From a bacterium (GTDB taxonomy: Bacteria; Oederibacteriota; JAJYGY01), in assembly GCA_021790555.1 (NCBI GenBank), contig JAJYGY010000014.1, forward strand, positions 1 to 12,587: a stretch of DNA of 12,587 nt, given 5' to 3'. Made by a program: the position numbers and the translations under genes. Below the pieces are notes generated by a model. The model had not been told where the DNA came from. It made no database searches and saw nothing but the letters and a program-made list of their open reading frames with translations. Below, piece by piece: positions 7,065-12,587 of this stretch (position 1 is the stretch's first letter; each line of letters starts with the position of its first letter).

Positions 7065-8245
7065 GCGGCACCTCCCCGGGCGGCCACCAGCCCCCTCTCC
7101 CCGTCGGTGAGGTAGCAGGCCGGATCCTCGGCCCAGGGATCGCCGAAGGCGGCCAGGGCCCGGGCGCGGAAGCTGCCCCCGCATTCGGCCCGGAAGCGGC
7201 AGGTGGCGCAACGCCCCTTCAGCAGGGGCAGGCGGTCGCGAAGCTGGGCCAGCAGCGCGCTGTCGGGATCGGTCCACAGGCTTGAAAAGGGCTTTTGGCG
7301 CACGTTGCCAAGGTCGGCCTGCCAGAACTGGTCCGGATGCACGCCTCCCCGCGGGTCGATGTTGGCGATGCCCACCCCGGATCCGGCCGCCCCGCCCCCG
7401 TTGCCGGCCAGCAGGGCCAGCAGTTGCGCGGCGCGTTGCGGGTCGCTTTCCATCAGTTTCAGGGCCAGGAAGGGCCCGTCCGCGGACTGGTCCACGGTGA
7501 GGACCTCCAGGCCGCGCCCCCGCGCCACCCTTTCGCCGGTCCTGCGCAGGATGCCCTCCAGGGCCTGGCGGATCCGGGCCGGCTCCAGGTCCTGGCTTTG
7601 CAGCTGGCGGCCGCGTCCCGAATAGACCAGGTGGTAGAAGCACACCCTTTCGATGCCCTCCTGGTCGATGACGTCGAAGAGCCAGTCCAGTTCGCTTTCG
7701 GTGTGCTTGGTCAGGGTCAGCCTCAGGCCCACCTTCAGCCCCGCCCTGCGGCAGGCGCGGATGCCCCGGATGGAGGCCTGGTAGGCCCCGGCCACGCCCC
7801 GGAAGGCGTCGTGGACCTCGGGCCTGCCGTCCAGGGAAATGCCCGCGTAGGTCAGGCCTCCCTTCTTCAGCCTTTCCGCCGTGGCGTCGTCGATCAGGGT
7901 GCCGTTGGTCGAAAGGGTGACCCTCAGGCCCAGCCTGCCCGCCTCTCCCAGCAGCTCGAAGAAATCCGGCCGGGTCAGGGGCTCTCCCCCGGACATCAGC
8001 AGGGCCGGGACCTGGAAGGCCGCCAGGTCCGCCAGCAGTTCGAATCCCTCGCGGGTGGAAAGCTCGCCCTGGTAGGCCATGTCCTCCGAGCCGGTGTAGC
8101 AGTGCCGGCATTGCAGGTTGCAGCGCCGGGTGGTGGTCCAGACCACCACGGGCTTCCTGTTCCTGAAATCCACCCGGGCCCGCCCGTAGCGCAGCCCGTC
8201 GCTCAAGGATTCCTTGCCGAAGAAAAGCCGGGTGACGTTGATCAT
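7061..8245 (-). CDS. ahbC: AhbC/NirJ-family radical SAM protein (12,18-didecarboxysiroheme deacetylase)
   Basis: The 394-residue protein matches AhbC along its length as I recall the family: an N-terminal RLFFG and ALRYGR-like start (LRYGR 18-22), PVVVW then CNLQCRHC with C42, C46 and C49 of the radical SAM cluster, SGGEPL, STNGTLI, ISLDG, CFYHLVYSGRG, LTVDQSADGP, GGVHPDQFW and GRCATCRFRAECGG. The C-terminal auxiliary-cluster cysteines C346, C349, C355 and C377 are all present. AhbC removes two acetate side chains from 12,18-didecarboxysiroheme to give iron-coproporphyrin III, the substrate of AhbD. NirJ of heme d1 synthesis is the close alternative, but no other nir gene is seen. The ATG at 8245 overlaps the queD stop (ATGA), and its own stop overlaps the chelatase GTG, so the three are translationally coupled. 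The frame stays open upstream to 9436, but only as an overlap of other genes. Confidence 0.9.
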   Translation of the reverse strand: MINVTRLFFGKESLSDGLRYGRARVDFRNRKPVVVWTTTRRCNLQCRHCYTGSEDMAYQGELSTREGFELLADLAAFQVPALLMSGGEPLTRPDFFELLGEAGRLGLRVTLSTNGTLIDDATAERLKKGGLTYAGISLDGRPEVHDAFRGVAGAYQASIRGIRACRRAGLKVGLRLTLTKHTESELDWLFDVIDQEGIERVCFYHLVYSGRGRQLQSQDLEPARIRQALEGILRRTGERVARGRGLEVLTVDQSADGPFLALKLMESDPQRAAQLLALLAGNGGGAAGSGVGIANIDPRGGVHPDQFWQADLGNVRQKPFSSLWTDPDSALLAQLRDRLPLLKGRCATCRFRAECGGSFRARALAAFGDPWAEDPACYLTDGERGLVAARGGAA

Positions 8246-8628
8246 GAGGATTTCCGAGCGGTGGAAGGGGACTGCCAGGCGGGATAGGTCGGGAAGGGGT
8301 CGTCCACCCGGACTTCGGCCCACTTCCCCTCGCCCTCCCAGACCTTCAGGCGGGCCAGGCCCGGGAAATCCGCCTTCAGCACCCCGAAAAGCAGGGAGCA
8401 GAAATTCTCGCAGCTGGGATAGGGCATCCGGTCGTTCAGGTCCGAATGGTCCAGCTGGTCCAGGCCGCGGATGAAGCGCCGGCGAAGGGCCTCCAGGTCC
8501 GTATCCCGGCCCAGGGTGGCTTCCAGGACCGCCTCCACTCGGTAGGTGTGCCCGTGGGGCCTTTCGCAGATCCCTGCCCCTTCCAGGCGGTGGGCGCAGT
8601 CCACAAATCCGATCAAGCCTATCCTCAT
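8242..8628 (-). CDS. queD: QueD / 6-pyruvoyl-tetrahydropterin synthase family protein
   Basis: A 128-residue protein of the tunnel-fold family. QueD converts dihydroneopterin triphosphate to 6-carboxy-tetrahydropterin for queuosine and other deazaguanines; relatives make 6-pyruvoyl-tetrahydropterin or act in folate synthesis. The zinc ligands are H13, H25 and H27 (in CAHRL and HGHTYRV). The catalytic set is C21 in CERPHGH with D60 and H61 in LDHSDLND, and pterin-anchoring E98 lies in VWEGEGKWAEV. E74 in PSCENF fits the usual AEN. CX3HGH spacing is as in QueD. The ATG at 8628 has AGGGGAGGGG directly upstream and starts at the family's usual N-terminus. A TTG start that would add 33 residues is rejected. 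It leads a three-gene operon with ahbC and the chelatase, which is unexpected for a queuosine gene. Confidence 0.9.
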   Translation of the reverse strand: MRIGLIGFVDCAHRLEGAGICERPHGHTYRVEAVLEATLGRDTDLEALRRRFIRGLDQLDHSDLNDRMPYPSCENFCSLLFGVLKADFPGLARLKVWEGEGKWAEVRVDDPFPTYPAWQSPSTARKSS

Positions 8629-8732
8629 GGCCCCTCCCCTGCTGATGGAAGCGCCGGCGGCCGCCCGTACGCAAGGCTTCGCCCGCGGAGGCCGGAAAGC
8701 CCCCGGGCCCGCCCTGCAAGGCGTCAAACATC

Positions 8733-8782
8733 AGGACCCAATTTGCCAAATCCGGGGCGCGTCCTGTATGACTTCGGTCATA
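8733..8782 (-). promoter_or_regulatory. Candidate CRP/FNR-type activated promoter of queD-ahbC-cbiX
   Basis: The palindrome at 8767-8782 is perfect: TATGAC-N4-GTCATA. A weak -10-like hexamer CAAATT occupies 8745-8740, giving a start near 8733 and the box centred at -41.5, the same offset as at the ahbD and PFOR sites. The leader would be about 104 bases. The -10 match is poor (3 of 6) and is supported mainly by the shared spacing. A smaller palindrome, ATTTGCCAAAT (8741-8751), overlaps it. Confidence 0.5.
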
Positions 8783-8827
8783 ATTTCGGGAAAATCGGGA
8801 AAAGGCGTGGAATTCCGGAGGGAAGAA

Positions 8828-8858
8828 CAAAATGAAAAGGGCGGCCTGGCGGCCGCCC
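8828..8858 (-). terminator. Intrinsic terminator of the sugar operon
   Basis: In the gene direction, GGGCGGCC (8858-8851), loop GCCA and GGCCGCCC (8846-8839) form a perfect 8-base GC stem, followed at once by TTTTCATTTT (8838-8829). It begins 7 bases after the stop codon of the SIS gene, so it separates the sugar operon from the queD operon. Confidence 0.9.
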
Positions 8859-8865
8859 CGGATTC

Positions 8866-9930
8866 CTACTTGGTCTTGGTGACTTTCTTCAGCCCCACCG
8901 GCTTGGCCGGATTCTTTCCCTTGGCCAGGGCCAGGAAGTAGGCGAACCACTGTCCCGGCAGGATCGTCAGCAGGGGTGAAAAGACCTCCGGACAGCCCGC
9001 CAGCCGGGCGGTCATGGCCTGGGAGAAGCGCGGCCCCGAGGAGCGGCCCGAGGAGCCCGATTCCCGCAGGCCCACCCGGTGGACGCTGGCCCCGCGCTGG
9101 AGCATGTCCTTCACCGTGAAGTCGCTGTCCGCGCTCATGGCCCCGGGCGCCGCAACCAGGAACACGGGGTACCCGTTCCTGGCCAGGGAGACGGGCCCGT
9201 GCTGGAAGTCGGCGGTGGAATAGGAAAGGGCCGGAACCCCGGCGCACTCCTTCATCTTCAGGGCCATCTCGTGGGCCGTGCCGAGCTGGAATCCCCTGCC
9301 CAGCACCACGCAGTCGTTCAGGCGCTTCAGCCCGGCCGCCGTGGCCTCGGCCCCCTCGCGGGTCATCTCCAGCACCCGCGCCATCAGGGGCGGCAGGGCC
9401 ATCAGCTGCTTCAGCAGCGCCGGTTTTCCCGACCACAGGGCCCCCAGCAGGGCCAGCCCGGCGACCTCGGTGGTGTAGGTCTTGGTGGCGGCCACGGCCT
9501 GCTCCGTGCCGGCCCCCAGGGCGATCACCTGGCGGGACGCCCGCGCCAGCGGCGAGGAGGGGTCGTTGGTGAGGGCCAGGGTGGCGGCGCCCTGGCGGGC
9601 GGCCTCCCTGACCACCGCGCAGATGTCGGGGCCCTGGCCGGACTGGGACACGCCGATCACCAGGGTGTTTTTCAGGCGGGGCCGGGCCTTGTAGACCGTC
9701 AGCAGGGAGGGCGCGGCCAGGGCCACGGGCAGGCCGGTCACCGCCTCCAGCAGGTAGCGGGCGTACACCGCGGCGTGGTCCGAGGATCCCCGGGCCGCGA
9801 TCACCACGGCCACGGGGGGCCTGGCCGCCAGGGAGCGCACGAAGGGCCTCAGGTTCCTGGATTCACGCTCCAGCAGGCCGGCGCAGGCGCCAGGCTGCTG
9901 GAGAATCTCTTCCCGCATCACGTCGGACAT
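8866..9930 (-). CDS. Double-SIS sugar-phosphate isomerase/deaminase, GlmS-like without glutaminase
   Basis: The 354-residue protein has two SIS phosphosugar-binding domains in the order of the GlmS isomerase half: ARGSSDHAA (46-54), GVSQSGQGPD (about 93-102), AATKTYTTE, LGRGFQLGTAHEMALKMKE, STADFQHGP, and a C-terminal lysine-rich tail (GLKKVTKTK) where GlmS has its catalytic C-terminal lysine. The glutaminase domain is absent, so it cannot make GlcN6P from glutamine. The likeliest role is NagB-II-type glucosamine-6-phosphate deamination to fructose-6-phosphate and ammonia. AgaS-type or fructosamine-deglycating SIS enzymes are alternatives. The ATG at 9930 (MSDVMREEIL) has GGGGG 5 bases upstream. 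A TTG at 9969 and an ATG at 9918 are less likely starts. It is the last gene of the sugar operon, 48 bases after the PIG-L gene. Confidence 0.88.
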   Translation of the reverse strand: MSDVMREEILQQPGACAGLLERESRNLRPFVRSLAARPPVAVVIAARGSSDHAAVYARYLLEAVTGLPVALAAPSLLTVYKARPRLKNTLVIGVSQSGQGPDICAVVREAARQGAATLALTNDPSSPLARASRQVIALGAGTEQAVAATKTYTTEVAGLALLGALWSGKPALLKQLMALPPLMARVLEMTREGAEATAAGLKRLNDCVVLGRGFQLGTAHEMALKMKECAGVPALSYSTADFQHGPVSLARNGYPVFLVAAPGAMSADSDFTVKDMLQRGASVHRVGLRESGSSGRSSGPRFSQAMTARLAGCPEVFSPLLTILPGQWFAYFLALAKGKNPAKPVGLKKVTKTK

Positions 9931-9972
9931 CCATCCCCCGCGAAAAAAAGGCGCGCCGGAAGGCGACAACAG

Positions 9973-9987
9973 GGGGCCTCAGGCCCC
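9973..9987 (-). other. Palindrome across the PIG-L stop codon
   Basis: GGGGCCT-C-AGGCCCC is a perfect 15-base inverted repeat centred on the TGA at 9979-9981. As RNA it could fold as a 5-base stem with a 5-base loop. No U-tract follows, so it is not a terminator. It could reduce coupling to the SIS gene or mark an mRNA processing point. Confidence 0.4.
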
Positions 9988-10836
9988 GGCGCTCAAACCC
10001 CGAATCCTCGCCCCCACTTCCCCGGCGAAGCGCTGGATGTAGGCCCGCACATAGGCCTCCGGGTCCAGGCCGGGGTCCTTCACCAGCGGCGTCAGGTCCA
10101 TGCCCCACACCAAAAGCTGGTGGCGGTCCGTGCCGTGGCTCTCGAAATAAGTGGCGTGGGCCCGGCGCCGGCCGGCCGTGGCCAGGTCGTAGCGCTTGCC
10201 CCCGCAGATCTGCGAATCGAAGACCCCCATCAGGGCCGCCTGGAGGTTTTCGTGCCCGTCCACGGCCATGGCCACCTTGTCGGCGTCGCACAGCCAGTCC
10301 AGATCCCTCCACACCTCGCAGCCCACCACCCTGCCCGGGCGCTTCTCCGGCGGCAGGGCCCGGCAGGCCGCCAGCACCCGCAGGGCCACGGCCACGTGGG
10401 TGTCGTGCTTGTCGGCCAGGTTGTGGGTGTAGAGGACCTCCGGCCGGGCCGCCTCCAGGAGGGCCGCCAGGTCGGCGGCCACGTCCGGGTCGCCGGCCTT
10501 CTTCACCGCCGAGCTGGGATGGTGCAGGAACACGTGGGCGCCGAACTCACCTACGAAGGCGGCCTTCTTCTGCTCCAGCCGGCGCACCTCCATCATGGCC
10601 TGGTCGCTGTAGTCCTTGTAGTCGAAATCCCGGGCGCTGCCGCTGCCGTTGGTCACCGTCACGCCGGTGAACCATTTGTCCGTCCGGGCGAAGCATTCCA
10701 AAATGCCCTCGGCCGCCATGATCTCAAGGTCGTCCTGGTGGGCGGCGATGCCCAGGTGGGTGGTGCGCCCAAGCGCCTTGCCCGCCTCCGCGCCGTCCGG
10801 CACGTAGACCTCGGATTCCGTCCGTGAAAATTTCAT
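9979..10836 (-). CDS. PIG-L/LmbE-family deacetylase
   Basis: A 285-residue zinc-dependent de-N-acetylase-type protein. The N-terminal motif is AAHQDDLE (31-38), giving H33 and D36 as zinc ligands and D35 as the likely base. The usual AHPDD has Gln in place of Pro. The second motif is H138-x3-D142-x-H144-x2-H147, with H147 the probable third ligand. Known relatives remove acetyl groups from GlcNAc-containing substrates (GlcNAc-PI, mycothiol precursor, chitobiose). There is no signal peptide, so it is cytoplasmic. The ATG at 10836 follows GGAGGGGG, which overlaps the TGA of the ROK gene, with an 11-base gap, indicating translational coupling. Sitting between a sugar kinase-like gene and a GlcN6P-deaminase-like gene, it may deacetylate an N-acetyl-amino sugar or its phosphate. 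That is inference. Confidence 0.88.
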   Translation of the reverse strand: MKFSRTESEVYVPDGAEAGKALGRTTHLGIAAHQDDLEIMAAEGILECFARTDKWFTGVTVTNGSGSARDFDYKDYSDQAMMEVRRLEQKKAAFVGEFGAHVFLHHPSSAVKKAGDPDVAADLAALLEAARPEVLYTHNLADKHDTHVAVALRVLAACRALPPEKRPGRVVGCEVWRDLDWLCDADKVAMAVDGHENLQAALMGVFDSQICGGKRYDLATAGRRRAHATYFESHGTDRHQLLVWGMDLTPLVKDPGLDPEAYVRAYIQRFAGEVGARIRGLSAGA

Positions 10837-10847
10837 GTCCCCCTCCT

Positions 10848-12248
10848 TCAGGCCTTGGGAAGGCTGGCCGCGGCGATGGCCTGGCCCACCCGTCGGCTGG
10901 CCTCGTCCGGCAGCACCACCTTCAGGCGGGCGGCCAGGCCGGGCTCCTCGGCGCGCAGCACCTCGCCGGCCTTCTGGAGGATCAGGTTGCCGCCCTCGCC
11001 CGAGGTCACCCTTCCCAGGATGAGCACGTGCTTCAGGTCGTAGTAGTCCGAATAGTGCAGCAGGCCGTAGCCCAGGTAAACCCCGATGCTCTCGAAGATG
11101 GCCCGGGGACGGGGATCCCCGTCCTTGAGCAGGGCCTGCACCTCCTTCAGCTTCTCCCCGGGCGTGGCCGGATCCTTGAGCCGGATCCCCGCCGCCGGGG
11201 CCAGGCGGATGACCGCGTCCTGCGAAAAATAATTCACGCCGGTTCCCCGGTCCCCGGACCACTCGGAATCCAGGGGAGCCTCAAGGGAGAAATCCACCGG
11301 GGCGAAGGCCAGCTCGTTGAGCCAGCCGGTGATGAACCCGTCGCGGTTGACGTATCCGGCCGCCTCGCTGGTGCCCATGGCCAGGCCCAGCACGGGGTGG
11401 TCCTTCAGTTCCATGGCCCCGGCCAGCGCGGTGACGTCGCCGTCGTTGGCCACCTCGATGGGCACGCCGCCCCACTTGCGCGCCACGTCCAGGTAGATGT
11501 TCTTGATGCGCTTGTCGAAGAGGTCGGCCGGAACCTTGCGGAACAGCGAGGCGACCATGGTCCGGTTGCGCACGTAGACCCCCGCCGAGCTGACGCCGAT
11601 GGCGTCCAGCCGGGGCAGGTGCTCCATGGCGCGCCGGATGGAGTCGTCGATCCCGTCGAAATGGTACTGGGGGTCGGACTTCACCTTGGGCTCCCAGACG
11701 ACCTCGCAGGAGAAGACCTCCTTGCCGTCCACCACGGCCGCCACCTTGCGGTCGCTGCCTCCGGCGTCGAAGCCGATGCGGCAGCCCTTGAGGTGCCCCC
11801 CCACCGGGGCGGGCTTCTCGTTCTCGGCAGGAAAACTCCCGGCCGCCTCCTCCACCACGAAGGAGGGCTTTTCGTAGATCTGGGCCAGGAAGCCGGCGTC
11901 GAAGGACCGGCTCCCCCCCGGGGCGTAGGCCCGCCTCAGGTGGCCCGCCACCTCCGCGGGGCCGTCCAGGGTAAGCTTCCATCCGCCCTTCTGCCAGAGC
12001 AGGAACTTGGCCAGGCGCTCGGCGTATTCCAGGTTGAGGGCCGCCTGGGGATGCGAAGGGTCCAGGACCTCGGTCCGGTGCACGGCCACCTGGCCGTTGT
12101 CGCGCTCCAGGGCCATGCGGAGCTCCACGGCCCTGCCGCTGTCCTTCACGGCGCGCCGGAAGGCCCGGTTGCCCAGAAAAGCCGGCCGGAAAGCCGGGTC
12201 CAGGGGGGGCGAAATCCTGGGCTGCTGCCGCAAAAGGTCTTCCGCCAT
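10848..12248 (-). CDS. ROK-type sugar kinase-like protein with extra N-terminal domain
   Basis: The 466-residue product has an unfamiliar N-terminal region (about 1-150) and a C-terminal ROK/ASKHA kinase fold. The phosphate-1 loop is GFDAGGSDRK (159-168), close to the usual DxGGTxxK. VSSAGVYV follows, then VANDGDVTALAG (266-277) where ROK kinases have ENDANAAA, so D269 is the likely catalytic Asp. The adenosine loop is GLAMGTSEAAG (288-298). The ROK zinc motif (CGxxGCxE) is missing. Similar long ROK proteins with the same N-terminal block, including a stretch like KFLLWQKGGW (81-90), occur as I recall in anaerobes and PVC-group bacteria, without assigned function. Sugar phosphorylation is the best guess; glucokinase, GlcNAc kinase or a non-catalytic role are open. 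The ATG at 12248 has GGAGG 5 bases upstream. It is the first gene of the operon with the PIG-L and SIS genes. Confidence 0.85.
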   Translation of the reverse strand: MAEDLLRQQPRISPPLDPAFRPAFLGNRAFRRAVKDSGRAVELRMALERDNGQVAVHRTEVLDPSHPQAALNLEYAERLAKFLLWQKGGWKLTLDGPAEVAGHLRRAYAPGGSRSFDAGFLAQIYEKPSFVVEEAAGSFPAENEKPAPVGGHLKGCRIGFDAGGSDRKVAAVVDGKEVFSCEVVWEPKVKSDPQYHFDGIDDSIRRAMEHLPRLDAIGVSSAGVYVRNRTMVASLFRKVPADLFDKRIKNIYLDVARKWGGVPIEVANDGDVTALAGAMELKDHPVLGLAMGTSEAAGYVNRDGFITGWLNELAFAPVDFSLEAPLDSEWSGDRGTGVNYFSQDAVIRLAPAAGIRLKDPATPGEKLKEVQALLKDGDPRPRAIFESIGVYLGYGLLHYSDYYDLKHVLILGRVTSGEGGNLILQKAGEVLRAEEPGLAARLKVVLPDEASRRVGQAIAAASLPKA

Positions 12249-12436
12249 GCGATCCTCCGCAAAATCCGGTTCATCAGGGCCGGGGCCGGGCGGCCGCAAG
12301 GACCGCCTTCCAGATCCACCGCGCCTCCCATGGCAATTATTTTCAAATCGCGGGGTGGAATCAACGGAAATATTTTACATAAATTGATACTTTTTTATCA
12401 AAAAGAGTATTTTCGCGGACAGAATTTTGATCCCCC
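12249..12436 (-). promoter_or_regulatory. AT-rich promoter region of the sugar operon
   Basis: The part from about 12331 to 12430 is far richer in A and T than the rest of the window. In the gene direction TTGATA (12401-12396), 18 bases, TAAAAT (12377-12372) make a good sigma-70 match. A second pair, TTGATT (12364-12359), 17 bases, AATAAT (12341-12336), lies just downstream. The inverted repeat TTGATA-N6-TATCAA (12384-12401) covers the first -35 box and part of its spacer, as an operator would. The leader from the first promoter would be about 117 bases. No small gene is seen. Confidence 0.55.
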
Positions 12437-12587
12437 TCAACTCCCCGCCGCTGACGAGGGCTGGCTCCCCCCCAGAACCCAAAGGATGGCGTTGCCCAAA
12501 AGGCGGATATCCATGGACCGGATCGAGGGCGACGAGGTCGTGACGATCTGGGCGCTGGTGTAGGCCCCGATGAACACGGCCCGCCCC
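12437..12587 (-). CDS. C-terminal end of an unidentified protein (5' end outside window)
   Basis: The minus frame is open from the right edge to a TGA at 12437-12439, giving 49 residues. It reads GRAVFIGAYTSAQIV, then SIRSMDIRLLGNAILWVLGG and a short polar tail. A hydrophobic beta-strand followed by an LLxNAxxWVLGG helix is the way many ThuA-like or glutamine-amidotransferase-like domains end, but the match is too short to name a family. It runs in the same direction as the sugar operon and ends 189 bases before the ROK start codon. The competing plus-strand frame reads less like protein. Confidence 0.5.
   Translation of the reverse strand, partial: GRAVFIGAYTSAQIVTTSSPSIRSMDIRLLGNAILWVLGGSQPSSAAGS

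Noticed and set aside
6597..8111. A 504-residue frame containing the chelatase
   Set aside because: The first two thirds are ahbC read out of frame, rich in Gly/Arg/Pro. The GTG at 7064 has a good ribosome site and a 4-base overlap with ahbC.
8242..8727. QueD extended to a TTG start (161 residues)
   Set aside because: The added 33 residues are low-quality Ala/Arg/Pro sequence, and AGGGGAGGGG stands directly before the ATG at 8628, which matches the family start.
7061..9436. AhbC read as the C-terminus of a 791-residue fusion protein
   Set aside because: The upstream 397 codons only overlap queD and the SIS gene out of frame and cross the terminator at 8828-8858. The ATG at 8245 fits the family N-terminus and overlaps the queD stop.
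10848..12299. ROK protein started 17 codons upstream
   Set aside because: The extra residues are Pro/Gly-rich and the ATG at 12248 has GGAGG at the right spacing.
12384..12401. FNR box upstream of the sugar operon
   Set aside because: TTGAT and ATCAA are present but separated by 8 bases, not 4.
12378..12412. AT-rich hairpin as terminator of the gene at the right edge
   Set aside because: The stem is almost all A-T, no GC stem plus U-tract is present, and the same bases make a good promoter.

Overview
The window is about 12.6 kb of GC-rich DNA. Every gene I can support lies on the minus strand, so transcription runs from the right edge to the left. The gene set points to an anaerobic or microaerophilic bacterium: a large single-chain pyruvate:ferredoxin oxidoreductase (PFOR), two radical SAM/SPASM enzymes that read as AhbC and AhbD of the siroheme-dependent heme pathway, and a small CbiX/SirB-type chelatase. 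Sulfate-reducing Desulfobacterota, Holophaga-like Acidobacteriota and anaerobic PVC-group bacteria would all fit. The window carries no rRNA or other marker that decides among them. I see no tRNA, rRNA, CRISPR array, insertion sequence or phage gene, and no gap between genes exceeds 300 bases.

Layout in the direction of transcription. (1) Right edge: the last 49 codons of an unidentified gene (12437-12587), then a 188-base AT-rich gap with tandem candidate promoters and an inverted repeat. (2) A three-gene sugar operon: a ROK-type kinase-like protein with an extra N-terminal domain (10848-12248), a PIG-L/LmbE-type deacetylase (9979-10836) and a GlmS-like double-SIS protein without the glutaminase domain (8866-9930). 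It ends at a clear intrinsic terminator (8828-8858). (3) A tightly overlapping operon, queD - ahbC - cbiX-like (8628 to 6597), whose two junctions are 4-base overlaps (ATGA and GTGA). (4) The PFOR operon: PFOR (2751-6359), a dihydroorotate-dehydrogenase-like flavoprotein (1695-2720) and pdxH (1007-1675). (5) An AhbD-like radical SAM gene with its own promoter region, cut by the left edge (1-905).

The most interesting signal is regulatory. Three 16-base palindromes of the form TATGAC-N4-GTCATA lie at 961-976, 6539-6554 and 8767-8782. They sit upstream of ahbD, of PFOR and of queD-ahbC-cbiX respectively. At each one, a -10-like hexamer begins 29.5 bases downstream of the palindrome centre in the gene direction, which puts the box at about -41.5. 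That is the class II geometry of CRP/FNR-family activators. The sites would join pyruvate oxidation and heme synthesis in one regulon, while the sugar operon has none. Other oddities are a DHOD-like protein without the catalytic Cys/Ser, a PdxH with an insertion of about 18 residues beside oxygen-sensitive enzymes, and a QueD homologue translationally coupled to heme genes.
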